From: Aurantiacibacter arachoides
GTDB lineage: Bacteria > Pseudomonadota > Alphaproteobacteria > Sphingomonadales > Sphingomonadaceae
Assembly: GCF_009827335.1 (NCBI RefSeq)
Contig: NZ_WTYH01000001.1
Coordinates: 2,207,501 to 2,271,500, forward strand
DNA: 64,000 bases
Direction of reading: 5' to 3'
How positions within the stretch are numbered: the first letter of the stretch is position 1; every line of letters begins with the position of its first letter. The notes beneath the pieces were generated by a model. It saw nothing but the letters and a program-made list of their open reading frames with translations, was not told the origin of the DNA and ran no database searches. The position numbers and the translations under genes were made by a program. Positions 25,689-38,662 of this stretch are shown piece by piece.

Positions 25689-27830
25689 ATGGCGAGCGCG
25701 GCATCGATCGATCCGGCCGGGACAGCCTCGGCGGGCACGGTAGGCCGCGCCGGCCTCACCGTCGCCACCGCGCTCGCTGCCTTCGTGGAGGACGAAGCAT
25801 TGCCCGGCACGGGCATTGCGCCCGATGCCTTCTGGCAGGGCTTCGCCGCGCTGCACGACCGCTTCACGCCGGAGAACCGCGCGCTTCTCGCCACGCGCGA
25901 GGCGCTGCAGGCGCGCATCGACGACTGGCACCGGGCGAACCCCGATGCCGGCACCGGTGCGCCCGAGGCGTTCCTGCGCGAAATCGGTTACCTGGTTCGC
26001 GAGCCTGCGCCGTTCCGCATCGCAACCCATGGCGTCGATCCAGAGATAGCCCGGATCGCCGGGCCGCAGCTGGTCGTGCCGGTCCTCAACCCGCGCTTCC
26101 TGCTCAACGCCGCCAACGCGCGCTGGGGCAGCCTCTACGATGCGTTTTACGGAACCGATGCGCTAAATGGCGGGGCAGCGCCCGCCGGGCCTTATAACGC
26201 CGAACGCGGCGCGCGGGTCGTCGCCGCGGCCCGGCATTTCCTCGACGCGGCCTGTCCGCTGGCCGAGGGAAGCTGGGCCGATTGGCAGGGCGGTGTCCCG
26301 GCGCTTGCCGACCCGTCGCAGCTGCGCGGCCTGCGCCCTACCGATTGCGGCACGGAGCTGCTGCTGGCGAACAACGGCCTGCACATCGAACTCGTCATCG
26401 ATCGCAACCATCCCATCGGCGCGGCGCATCCGGCGGGGCTTGCCGACGTGCGGCTGGAGAGCGCGCTCTCCACCATCGTCGACCTGGAGGATTCGGTTGC
26501 TGCCGTCGATGCCGAGGACAAGGTCGCCGCCTATCGCAACTGGCTGGGGCTGATGCAGGGAACGCTGGAGGCCAGCTTCGCCAAGGGCGGCAAGGCGCTC
26601 ACCCGGCGCCTGGAAGAGGACCGCGCGTGGACCGCGCCCGACGGCAGCGACCTGCGGCTGAAGGGCCGCGCCCTGCTGCTGGTGCGCAATGTCGGCCACC
26701 TGATGACCACCCCGGCCGTGCTGCTGCCCGATGGCAGCGAGGCGTTCGAAGGCATCTGCGATGCGGCCATCACCTGCCTCGCCGCGCTGCACGATCGCGG
26801 CAGCAACAGCGCCACCGGCGCCATCTACGTGGTGAAGCCCAAGATGCACGGGCCGGACGAATGCGCCTTTGCCAATGACCTGTTCGACGCGGTGGAGGAC
26901 ATGCTCGGCCTGCCGCGGGACACGATCAAGATCGGCGTGATGGACGAGGAGCGGCGCACGAGCGCCAACCTCGCCGCGTGCATTCACGCCGTGCGGACCC
27001 GCGTGTTCTTCATCAACACAGGCTTTCTCGATCGCACCGGCGACGAGATCCATACCGCGATGCTGGCAGGGCCGGTCCTGCCCAAGGCCCGCATCAAGGA
27101 GGCCAAGTGGATCGCCGCCTACGAGGCGCGCAATGTGCAGATCGGGCTCGCCTGCGGGTTTGCGGGCCGGGCGCAGATCGGCAAGGGCATGTGGGCGGCG
27201 CCCGACATGATGCAGGCCATGGTCGAGCAGAAGATCGCCCATCCGCTGAGCGGTGCCAGCACGGCATGGGTGCCTTCGCCCACGGCAGCGACATTGCACG
27301 CCATGCACTATCACCGCGTCGCGGTGACAGGGGCGCAGGCGGCGCGCATGGGCGAGGCCCCCGCGCCGCTCGCCGACTTGCTGACCGTGCCGCTGCTGGA
27401 CGGGGAGACACTGTCGCCCGAGGCTATCGCCCACGAGCTCGATACCAATGTCCAGGCCATCCTCGGCTATGTCGTGCGCTGGGTGGAACAGGGCGTTGGT
27501 TGCTCCAAGGTTCCCGACCTTGCCGGTATCGGCCTGATGGAGGATCGCGCCACGCTGCGGATTGCCAGCCAGCACATCGGCAACTGGCTGCTGCACGGCC
27601 TTGTCAGCGAAGGCGAGGTCGATGGGGCGCTGCGGCGCATGGCGGCCAAGGTGGACGCGCAGAACGCCGGCGATCCGGCCTACGTGCCGATGGCGGGGCG
27701 GGAAGGCACATCGCCCGCCTACCGCGCCGCACGGGCGCTGGTGATGGAGGCCTGCGAGCAACCGGGCGGCTATACCGAGCCGCTGCTGCATGTCTGGCGC
27801 CGCGAAGCCAAGTGGGAGGGATGCGCCTGA
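25689..27830 (+). CDS. glcB: Malate synthase G
   Basis: A 713-residue monomeric enzyme condensing glyoxylate with acetyl-CoA to give malate, completing the glyoxylate shunt. Typical blocks are NARWGSLYDAFYGTDAL, LESALSTIVDLEDSVAAVDAEDK (metal site), GAIYVVKPKMHGPDE, KIGVMDEERRTSANL and GFLDRTGDEIHTAM. The C-terminal CSKVPDLAGIGLMEDRATLRI includes the catalytic Asp region. ATG at 25689, 4 bp after the small gene. It is convergent with the MFS transporter gene, only 10 bp away. Confidence 0.96.
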   Translation: MASAASIDPAGTASAGTVGRAGLTVATALAAFVEDEALPGTGIAPDAFWQGFAALHDRFTPENRALLATREALQARIDDWHRANPDAGTGAPEAFLREIGYLVREPAPFRIATHGVDPEIARIAGPQLVVPVLNPRFLLNAANARWGSLYDAFYGTDALNGGAAPAGPYNAERGARVVAAARHFLDAACPLAEGSWADWQGGVPALADPSQLRGLRPTDCGTELLLANNGLHIELVIDRNHPIGAAHPAGLADVRLESALSTIVDLEDSVAAVDAEDKVAAYRNWLGLMQGTLEASFAKGGKALTRRLEEDRAWTAPDGSDLRLKGRALLLVRNVGHLMTTPAVLLPDGSEAFEGICDAAITCLAALHDRGSNSATGAIYVVKPKMHGPDECAFANDLFDAVEDMLGLPRDTIKIGVMDEERRTSANLAACIHAVRTRVFFINTGFLDRTGDEIHTAMLAGPVLPKARIKEAKWIAAYEARNVQIGLACGFAGRAQIGKGMWAAPDMMQAMVEQKIAHPLSGASTAWVPSPTAATLHAMHYHRVAVTGAQAARMGEAPAPLADLLTVPLLDGETLSPEAIAHELDTNVQAILGYVVRWVEQGVGCSKVPDLAGIGLMEDRATLRIASQHIGNWLLHGLVSEGEVDGALRRMAAKVDAQNAGDPAYVPMAGREGTSPAYRAARALVMEACEQPGGYTEPLLHVWRREAKWEGCA

Positions 27831-27840
27831 GAGGCGGACC

Positions 27841-29127
27841 CTAGGCCGCTTCCTCCACCCAGTCCCTGCCGATGGTGCGCGCCGCCAGCAGCATCAGTAC
27901 CCCTGCCACCACGTAGAGCGGCAGCACCGTCAGGATCGACATGCGCAACGACGCGTCACCGTAAATCGGGGCATAGGCATCGGATATGAGCCCGAGGCCA
28001 TAGATCCCGCCGCCCAGCCCGATGAGGTTGTTGATGAGCAGGAACAGCGCCGATGCCGTGGCACGCGCGGGCGGGTCCACCAGGTGCTGCACCGCCGTCA
28101 GCACAGGGCCGAACCACACGTAGGCGAGGCCCTGCGGCACGATGAACAGTGCAAAGGCCAGCCACAGGTTGTCGGTCAGCACGCCGGCGGCATAGATCGG
28201 CGCGCCCAGGATGAAGGCGATGGCGGGCAGGCGCGCATACCACTTGCGATTGCCGCCCAGCCGGTCTGCAATGGCGCCGCCGGCCAGCATTCCCGTCACG
28301 CCCCCCAGCAGCAGAACGCCGCCGATGAACAGCGATGTCTCCCACAGGCCGATGTCGAATGTGCGCAGGATGTAACTCGGCTTCCAGAAGCCGATACCGT
28401 ATCCCAGCATCGAACTCGTCGCCGCGCCGAAAGCGAGAAACCAGAAGCTTGGCTTGCGCGACAGCAGGCGGAACACCGCCCAGACCGACTTACGCGGCGG
28501 TGCGCCCTCCACTGGCGCGGCGCGCGGCGGGTCCTTTACCACCAGCTTGAACAGCGGGGCGATCAGGATGCCGAGGCCGCCCATCACGAAAAAGGCCGTG
28601 CGCCAGTCCACTGTCGAGGCGAAATAGCCGCCCGCCAGCACGCCGATGGCGCTGCCCACCGGCACGCCGAGCGAATAGATCGCCAGCGCCGTCGCCCGGC
28701 GGCGCGGGGGGAAATAGTCGGCGACAAGGGCATAACTTGGCGCGACCCCGCCCGCCTCGCCCACGCCCACGCCCACCCGCGCAAGGAACAGGTGGAGGAA
28801 ACTTTGCGCCATGCCGCACAGCGCGGTGAACGCGCTCCAGAACACCAGCGCGATCGTGATGACCCAGCTGCGACTGGTACGATCCGCCACGGCCGACAGC
28901 GGCACGGCCAGCGTGGAATAGAGCACGGCAAAGGCCAGTCCGCCCAGCAGGCCCATTTCTCCGTCCGACAGGCCCAGCTCGGCCTGGATCGGTGCCGCCA
29001 GGATCGACAGCATCATCCGGTCGAGGAAGTTGAAGATATAGACCAGCAGCAGCATGGCCAGCACGAGGCTGGCGCCGGGCAGCGGGGTGCGCGGGCTGCC
29101 GGTATCCGGTGAAGCGGACTGCATCAT
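27841..29127 (-). CDS. MFS transporter (spinster-like)
   Basis: A 428-residue inner-membrane carrier with 12 predicted helices. The first helix and loop (VYIFNFLDRMMLSILAAPIQ) and the motif AVPLSAVADRTSRSW between helices 2 and 3 are typical of the spinster-like branch, common in sphingomonad catabolic clusters. The second A-like motif is GGAIADRLGGNRKW. Because beta-oxidation genes follow upstream on the same strand, uptake of the growth substrate of that cluster is plausible. The substrate itself is unknown. Confidence 0.85.
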   Translation of the reverse strand: MMQSASPDTGSPRTPLPGASLVLAMLLLVYIFNFLDRMMLSILAAPIQAELGLSDGEMGLLGGLAFAVLYSTLAVPLSAVADRTSRSWVITIALVFWSAFTALCGMAQSFLHLFLARVGVGVGEAGGVAPSYALVADYFPPRRRATALAIYSLGVPVGSAIGVLAGGYFASTVDWRTAFFVMGGLGILIAPLFKLVVKDPPRAAPVEGAPPRKSVWAVFRLLSRKPSFWFLAFGAATSSMLGYGIGFWKPSYILRTFDIGLWETSLFIGGVLLLGGVTGMLAGGAIADRLGGNRKWYARLPAIAFILGAPIYAAGVLTDNLWLAFALFIVPQGLAYVWFGPVLTAVQHLVDPPARATASALFLLINNLIGLGGGIYGLGLISDAYAPIYGDASLRMSILTVLPLYVVAGVLMLLAARTIGRDWVEEAA

Positions 29128-29251
29128 GCCTGGTTTCCCCCGTTGCGCACTGGAACGGCAAGGGGCCGCATCGCGTGACCCGGTCCCCGTCCGCCCGCGC
29201 GCGCCCGTTTCCCGAGATGGCGTGGGTCGGGGCGGCGCCGGGCAAAAGGCA

Positions 29252-31146
<1,895 letters not shown>

Positions 31147-31236
31147 CTACCTTGCGCGATCGGGCAACAGGCATTTCTGAAGGTCGGGAATGTAGCGCGT
31201 CCCCTTGCGACGGAGAGAAGCCGAACGGCTAGTATG

Positions 31237-32235
31237 CTAGGCTATCCTTACCACCACCTTGCCCACGGCGCGCCGCTCGGCAAGGTGGCGGATCGCCGCG
31301 CCGCCCTCGGCCAGGGGATAGGTGCGGTCGATACGCGGGGTGATCGTGCCCGCCTGCCACCAGTCCAGCAACTGCGCGACATGGGCCGCGTTCGCCGCCG
31401 GGTCGCGCACGGCGAAGCCGCCCCAGAACACCCCGCGCACGTCGCAGCTTTTCAGCAGCGTCAGGTTGAGCGGCAGCCTGGGAATGCCCGCCGGGAAGCC
31501 GACCACCAGATAGCGCCCTTCCCACGCGATGCTCCGCAGCGCCGGCTCGCAGTAGTCGCCGCCGACCGGATCGTAGATCACGTCCGCCCCGCCCGGCCCC
31601 ACCGCGTCCTTGAAGGCCTCGGCCAGCGCGCGGCTTGCCTCCTTGTCAAACGGGGCGCGGCCATAGAGCATGGTGGCATCGGCCCCGGCGGCCCGGGCGG
31701 CCTCGGCCTTGTCTTCGCTGGAAACGGCAGCGACGACGCGCGCGCCCATGGCCTTGCCGATCTCCACCGCCGCCAGCCCCACGCCGCCCGCCGCGCCCAG
31801 CACCAGCAGCGACTGTCCGGCCGCCAGTTGCCCGCGATCCTTCAGCGCGTGGATGGTGGTGGCATAGGTCATCAGCAACGCCGATCCGGCCACCGGGTCC
31901 GCACCGTCGGGCAGGCGGAACGCGCGCGCCGCGTCCACGACCATCTGCTCCACCAGACCGCCAAAGCCGGTGACGGCGATCAGGCGGTCGCCCACCTCCC
32001 AGCCCCCCACTCCCTCACCCACCGCCATCACCTCGCCAGCGATCTCGGCACCGGGCGCGAAGGGGCGTGGCGGGCGCATCTGGTACTTGTCCTCGATGAT
32101 CAGCACGTCCGGGTAATTGATCGCGCAGGCAAGCACGCGCACGCCGAGCTGGCCCTTGCCGGCCACGGGCGCGTCGATCTCTGTCAGCGCGAGCGTTTCG
32201 GGGCCGCCGGGCGCAGTGGAGAGCAGGGCTTTCAT
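31237..32235 (-). CDS. NADPH:quinone oxidoreductase family protein
   Basis: A 332-residue zinc-less medium-chain dehydrogenase/reductase. The N-terminal GroES-like domain contains INYPDVLIIEDKYQMRPPRPFAPGAEIAGEV. The Rossmann part has LLVLGAAGGVGLAAVEIGKAMGA and a C-terminal RAVGKVVVRI end. It probably reduces quinones or the double bond of enoyl substrates with NADPH. A strong GAGGAGAAAACACTG leader precedes the ATG at 32235. It sits 13 bp downstream of a tiny gene and the tandem TetR regulator, so those three form one unit. Confidence 0.88.
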   Translation of the reverse strand: MKALLSTAPGGPETLALTEIDAPVAGKGQLGVRVLACAINYPDVLIIEDKYQMRPPRPFAPGAEIAGEVMAVGEGVGGWEVGDRLIAVTGFGGLVEQMVVDAARAFRLPDGADPVAGSALLMTYATTIHALKDRGQLAAGQSLLVLGAAGGVGLAAVEIGKAMGARVVAAVSSEDKAEAARAAGADATMLYGRAPFDKEASRALAEAFKDAVGPGGADVIYDPVGGDYCEPALRSIAWEGRYLVVGFPAGIPRLPLNLTLLKSCDVRGVFWGGFAVRDPAANAAHVAQLLDWWQAGTITPRIDRTYPLAEGGAAIRHLAERRAVGKVVVRIA

Positions 32236-32248
32236 CAGTGTTTTCTCC

Positions 32249-32437
32249 TCATAAGGGTAAGGCCGGTTCCGTAAGCGTCTCGACCAGCCGCGCGCGCAGG
32301 GCGGCATCGACGCCGATGGCCTCCGGCGAGAACGCATCGCGCATGGCCGCCTGCGCCATGCCGCCCCCGTCGGCACCGATGAACAGCGAGCAGGCCATGC
32401 CGTCCTCGCCCGCGACGATCCGCGCGGTCAGGCTCAC
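32249..32437 (-). CDS. Small 62-residue protein coupled to the tandem TetR regulator
   Basis: A GTG start at 32437 overlaps the TGA of the TetR gene (GTGA), and the frame ends 13 bp before the quinone oxidoreductase ATG. The product is SLTARIVAGEDGMACSLFIG, ADGGGMAQAAMRDAFSPEAI, then a helical tail LRARLVETLTEPALPL. The tight packing in a three-gene operon supports translation. I do not recognise the family, and an unrecognised small domain is as likely as a degenerate remnant. Confidence 0.5.
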   Translation of the reverse strand: MSLTARIVAGEDGMACSLFIGADGGGMAQAAMRDAFSPEAIGVDAALRARLVETLTEPALPL

Positions 32438-33735
32438 GCCTCGCCCAGGATGGCGGCGGGATCGGCGAACAGCCCCCGCGTCAGGCACGAGGCGTAGAGG
32501 CGGATCGCCGATGCCCGGTCCATCCCGGCCGCCCAGTTCCTGAGGTCGTAGGCCGAATTGAGCATGGCGGCGATTGTCTGGCTGGCGATCAGCGGGTTCA
32601 CCAGGCGGATGGAGCCTTCCTGCGCACCTTCGATCAGCGTGTTGCCATACCGCAGCGCAGTGCGGTCGGACCGGGCGACGACATCGGCGCGCACCTCCAA
32701 CGGCAGGGCCTGGAGAGCGGAGGTGCGGGTGAGTGGAAACTCGCCTTCGAATTGCAGGTCCATCAAGGTGGCCATCGTCGCCTCCAGGTGCTCCCACTGC
32801 GTCGCGCCGACGCGCTGCGCCGCGCATTGCACGGTGGAAATCCGCTTGAAGCTGCGGCGAAAGCATTCGAGGATGAGGTCGTCCTTGGCGTCAAGGTGGT
32901 GGTAGAAGCTGCCCTTCGTCACCTCCAGCTCGTCCACGATTTTCACGACCGACGCCCCGCGATAGCCGGCCTCGTTGATCAGCCGCGTCGCGACGCCGAG
33001 GAAATTGGGCACCCCCGATCCGCCCGGCACGCTCTCGGCATCGGTTTGCTCGCCCTGATCGCTGCCCGGCGGCAGGGGCGCGGGCGACCAGCGGGTGCCC
33101 GGCATGGCGAGCCCGTTTTCCAGCAGGTCGAACAGCTGCGCATGAACGCGCCGAAACTCGTCGATGGGAAAGCGCGTCAGCCATACCGGCAGCCAGAAGA
33201 CGGTTTCCTGCAACAGGTGCGCGCGCGCCGTCATCAGGGGCTTGTCGCGGGTGGGAAATTCCCCCCACAGCGCGCGGGTAGCGCGGAACAGGTCGACATA
33301 CTGGTCGAGCAGCGGGCGGCGGATGTCCTCGTCCAGCGTGCGAACCTCGGACAGGGTGGCGATGGGCACGTCGCGGCCGCGGATGACATCGGCGCGCAGC
33401 CGAACGTGCAGCGCCAGCAGGCAGCTCACCCGTTCGCGCGGAGTCGGTTGCTGTGCCGCCGTGTCGACCATGGCGCGCAGCCGCTCCATCGCGCGTTCGA
33501 ACACCGCGGCGGCCAGCACGTCCTTGCGCGGGAAGTAATAGGTGACGCTGGTGGTGCTGAGCTGCACCGCCTGCGACACGGCCTGCAGCGTGGTCGCCTT
33601 GGCGCCGCGATCGTTGATGAGCGTGGTGGCCGCGCCCAGCAGCGCATCGCGCTTGCGCTCGTAGCGGTCGCGGCGGTCGACCTGCCCGGGGCCCTTCGCG
33701 TCGGTGGAAGCGCGTTCTGCGGATTTGGCTGCCAT
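32434..33735 (-). CDS. Tandem (fused) TetR-family regulator
   Basis: A 433-residue protein made of two consecutive TetR repressors. The first HTH is near residues 30-75 (AATTLINDRGAKATTLQAVS, TSVTYYFPRKDVLAAAVFERA) with its ligand domain to about residue 205. After a Pro/Gly-rich linker (PAPLPPGSDQGEQTDAESVPGGSG) a second HTH follows near 245-290 (VATRLINEAGYRGASVVKIV, TKGSFYHHLDAKDDLILECF) with its own C-terminal domain. Ordinary TetR proteins are about 200 residues. It is divergent from the kinase-like gene at 33840 and is probably the local repressor of the acyl-CoA genes. ATG at 33735; 33753 is an alternative. Confidence 0.85.
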   Translation of the reverse strand: MAAKSAERASTDAKGPGQVDRRDRYERKRDALLGAATTLINDRGAKATTLQAVSQAVQLSTTSVTYYFPRKDVLAAAVFERAMERLRAMVDTAAQQPTPRERVSCLLALHVRLRADVIRGRDVPIATLSEVRTLDEDIRRPLLDQYVDLFRATRALWGEFPTRDKPLMTARAHLLQETVFWLPVWLTRFPIDEFRRVHAQLFDLLENGLAMPGTRWSPAPLPPGSDQGEQTDAESVPGGSGVPNFLGVATRLINEAGYRGASVVKIVDELEVTKGSFYHHLDAKDDLILECFRRSFKRISTVQCAAQRVGATQWEHLEATMATLMDLQFEGEFPLTRTSALQALPLEVRADVVARSDRTALRYGNTLIEGAQEGSIRLVNPLIASQTIAAMLNSAYDLRNWAAGMDRASAIRLYASCLTRGLFADPAAILGEA

Positions 33736-33839
33736 GCCCGTTCCATGCCCCATTCGCGGGCACGCGCCAAGCGATGTTTCGCCTTGTGCGCCATCGCAAT
33801 TCGAACGTATGGTATCCTGTATGACACGGACGAAGCGAC

Positions 33840-34907
33840 ATGGGTGACGATACCGCAGCGGGGCGTTTCGCGGATCTCGACGGCCCTAGGCTGACCGACT
33901 GGCTGGCCACGCACATGGACCATGACGGTATCGCGGGCGCCATCGCCGCGCAGGACCTGTCGCTGGACAAGTTCGCGGGCGGCCAGTCCAATCCCACCTA
34001 TCGCCTGGCGATCGGTCGGCAGGATTTCGTCCTTCGCCGCAAGCCGTTCGGACCTATCTTGCCCAGCGCCCATGCGGTGGAACGCGAGTATCGCCTGATC
34101 GGCGCGCTGCATCCGCTCGGCCTGCCGGTCGCGCGGCCGGTGGCCCTGTGCGAGGACGACACCGTCATCGGCGCGCCGTTCTACGTCATGCAGCTGGTGG
34201 AGGGGCGCACCTTCTGGGACGGTGCCCTGCCCGAACTGGCGACAGACGAGCGAGCGCCCGTCTACCGCGCCATGGTCGATGCCCTCGCCCGGCTGCACGC
34301 GGTCGATCCGGCTCAGGCGGGGCTGGCGGATTACGGCGCGCCGGGCAACTATTTCGAGCGGCAGGTGGCCCGCTGGACCAGGCAGTACCGCGCCGCGCAG
34401 ACCGACGAACTGCCCGCCGTGGAGCGGCTGATCGCATGGCTCCCCGCCACCGTTCCGGTGCAGGAGCGCACCAGCGTAATCCACGGCGACTACCGCATCG
34501 ACAACCTGATCTACGCGCCCGATGGCCCGCAGGTGCGCGCCATTCTCGACTGGGAACTGTCGACGCTGGGCGATCCGCTGGCGGATTTCACCTACCTCGC
34601 GATGAACTGGGCCCTGCCGCGCACCGGCGCGAACGCACAAATTGGCGGGCTGGACCTCGCCGCGCTCGGCATCCCCTCGCTGGAGGCGGTGACGGAGCAC
34701 TATTGCGCTGCGACGGGTCGCACATCGGTGCCCGACATGAACTGGTATTTCGCCTACAACCTGTTCCGCCTCGTCGGCATCCTGCAGGGCATCAAGAAGC
34801 GCATCATCGATGGCAACGCCTCGAGCGGGGCCGCCGCCGCCAAGGCCGCCATGGTCGAGCCGCTGGCCGCGCAGGCGCTGAAATTCGCCGAGCGGGCGGG
34901 CGCCTGA
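33840..34907 (+). CDS. Phosphotransferase-fold kinase (APH family; ACAD10/11 N-domain / LvaA-like)
   Basis: A 355-residue protein with the aminoglycoside-phosphotransferase fold. Visible features are FAGGQSNPTYRLAIGRQDFVLRRKPFGPILPSAH (nucleotide loop and Lys), the catalytic HGDYRIDNLIY near residue 216, and the metal-binding ILDWELSTLGDPLADFTYL. This is the sub-branch that forms the N-terminal half of animal ACAD10/ACAD11 and the separate LvaA kinase of Pseudomonas, which phosphorylates 4-hydroxyacyl-CoA. Here it is separate from the matching dehydrogenase at 44493-45770. It opens a plus-strand operon with two SDRs and FadJ/ACAD genes. Confidence 0.85.
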   Translation: MGDDTAAGRFADLDGPRLTDWLATHMDHDGIAGAIAAQDLSLDKFAGGQSNPTYRLAIGRQDFVLRRKPFGPILPSAHAVEREYRLIGALHPLGLPVARPVALCEDDTVIGAPFYVMQLVEGRTFWDGALPELATDERAPVYRAMVDALARLHAVDPAQAGLADYGAPGNYFERQVARWTRQYRAAQTDELPAVERLIAWLPATVPVQERTSVIHGDYRIDNLIYAPDGPQVRAILDWELSTLGDPLADFTYLAMNWALPRTGANAQIGGLDLAALGIPSLEAVTEHYCAATGRTSVPDMNWYFAYNLFRLVGILQGIKKRIIDGNASSGAAAAKAAMVEPLAAQALKFAERAGA

Positions 34908-34939
34908 TTTTCATAGATACGATCAAGGGAGAAAGCCGC

Positions 34940-35716
34940 ATGTCGCTGTTCGATCTGACGGGCAAGGTCGCCGTCGTCACCGGGTCCTCGCGCGGGATCG
35001 GCCGCGCCATTGCCGAGGAGATGGCCGCCCATGGCGCGCGGGTCGTCATCTCCAGCCGCAAGCAGGACGCCTGCGAGGAGGTGGCCGCCGCCATCAACGC
35101 ACAGCATGGCGAGGGCCGTGCCGTCGCCATTGCCGCCAGCATTTCCGAGAAGGCGGCGCTGCAAAACCTCGCTGTAAAGACCCGCGAACTGCTCGGCCCG
35201 ATCGACGTGCTGGTCTGCAACGCGGCGAGCAATCCCTACTACGGCTCGATGGACGGCATCAGCGACGAACAGTTCCGCAAGATCCTCGACAACAACGTGC
35301 TGTCCAACCACTGGCTGATCCAGCTCGCCCTGCCCGATATGCGAGCCAGCGGCGGCGGGGCGATCATCGTGGTGTCCAGCATCGGCGGCCTGCGCGGATC
35401 GGCGATGATCGGGGCCTACAACATATCCAAAGCCGCCGATTTCCAGCTGGTGAGAAACTACGCGGTGGAGGTCGGCAAGGACAACATCCGCATCAATGCC
35501 ATCGCGCCCGGCGTCGTGAAGACCGACTTCGCCCGCGCGCTGTGGGAGGACCAGAAGGTCCACGACCGCACTGCCGCTGCCACGCCGATGAAGCGGCTGG
35601 GCGAGCCGCGCGATATCGCCGGCGCCGCGGTCTATCTCGCCAGTGAGGCGGGCGCCTGGATGACCGGGCAGAAGCTGGTGATCGATGGCGGCGTGACCAT
35701 CGGGGCGGGCATTTGA
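34940..35716 (+). CDS. SDR family oxidoreductase
   Basis: A 258-residue short-chain dehydrogenase/reductase. It has the cofactor loop [13 protein letters not shown], the NAA block ([13 protein letters not shown]), the catalytic Ser ([11 protein letters not shown]) and the YNISK active-site pair. C-terminal [19 protein letters not shown] and [10 protein letters not shown] complete the fold. It resembles DHRS4-like or 3-oxoacyl reductases found in acyl-CoA clusters. It is 32 bp after the kinase gene, with GGGAGAAAGCC as RBS, and is coupled to the next SDR by a TTGA overlap. Confidence 0.88.
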   Translation: MSLFDLTGKVAVVTGSSRGIGRAIAEEMAAHGARVVISSRKQDACEEVAAAINAQHGEGRAVAIAASISEKAALQNLAVKTRELLGPIDVLVCNAASNPYYGSMDGISDEQFRKILDNNVLSNHWLIQLALPDMRASGGGAIIVVSSIGGLRGSAMIGAYNISKAADFQLVRNYAVEVGKDNIRINAIAPGVVKTDFARALWEDQKVHDRTAAATPMKRLGEPRDIAGAAVYLASEAGAWMTGQKLVIDGGVTIGAGI

Positions 35717-36528
35717 TCGGCGCGCGTTCGGGGGCTCTGGCGGGCAAGGTCGCCTGCATCACCGGCGCCGCCAGTGGCATTGGGCGGGCGAGCGCCCTGG
35801 TGTTCGCCGCCGAGGGTGCGCGGGTCATCTGCTTCGACCGGTCGGAAATTGTCGAGGACGCGGCCGAGGCCGTGCGCTCTGCCGGCGGCGAAGCGATCGC
35901 CATGACTGGCGACGCGGGCGAGGAGGCGGACGTGGTCGCTCTGGTCGCCCGCGCGCAGGACGACTTCGGGGCGCTGCATGTTTTCTTCGCCAACGCCGGC
36001 ATCACCGGCACCGCGCGCGGCGGCTTCTTCGACAGCGATGCGGCGAACTGGATGGAAGTGCTGCGCGTCAATCTCGTCGGGCCGTTTCTCGCGGTCAAGC
36101 ACGCCGCGCCCGCCATAGAGGCATCGGGCGGCGGGGCGATCGTGTGCACCGCTTCTGTCGCGGGCCTCAGGTCCGGAGCCGGTCCGGCGCCCTACTCCGC
36201 CTCCAAGGCCGGCGTCATCAACCTGGTGCAAACCGCCGCCCAGCAGCTCGCCGGCACCGGGGTGCGGGTCAACGGTGTTGCGCCGGGCCTGATCGAAACC
36301 GGGATGACCGCGCCCTTGTACGACAGCGCCCGCGCCAGGGGGCTCGAAGACCAGATCGGCCTGCTCAACCCGCTCGGCCGCGGCGGCGAGCCGGGCGAGA
36401 TCGCCCGGGCAGCGTTATTCCTCGCATCCGATGCGGCAAGTTACGTCAACGGCCATGTCATGGCGGTGGACGGCGGCCTGTCGAGCTCTCACCCGGTCAC
36501 CCGCCCTCCCGGTGCGCCGAGGCGATAA
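35713..36528 (+). CDS. SDR family oxidoreductase (second)
   Basis: A 271-residue SDR with [21 protein letters not shown] (cofactor loop), [19 protein letters not shown] and the active-site YSASK pair. It ends [18 protein letters not shown]. Its start is TTG at 35713, which overlaps the preceding TGA (TTGA), so it is probably translated by coupling. It would oxidise a secondary alcohol or hydroxyacyl-CoA. The two adjacent SDRs are clearly different in sequence, so they are not a recent duplication. Confidence 0.86.
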   Translation: MIGARSGALAGKVACITGAASGIGRASALVFAAEGARVICFDRSEIVEDAAEAVRSAGGEAIAMTGDAGEEADVVALVARAQDDFGALHVFFANAGITGTARGGFFDSDAANWMEVLRVNLVGPFLAVKHAAPAIEASGGGAIVCTASVAGLRSGAGPAPYSASKAGVINLVQTAAQQLAGTGVRVNGVAPGLIETGMTAPLYDSARARGLEDQIGLLNPLGRGGEPGEIARAALFLASDAASYVNGHVMAVDGGLSSSHPVTRPPGAPRR

Positions 36529-36610
36529 CGCCGGTCCAGCCAAGCCGCTTGCGCGCTTGTCTGAAAACACGGTATGCAAATTGCAGAAATGTACGAGCAT
36601 CGGAGAACGC

Positions 36611-38654
<2,044 letters not shown>

Positions 38655-38662
<8 letters not shown>

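Noticed and set aside
33754..33839. A TetR operator in the divergent region
   Set aside because: GTATG repeats around 33807-33822 suggest something, but I could not find a clean palindrome to support a site.
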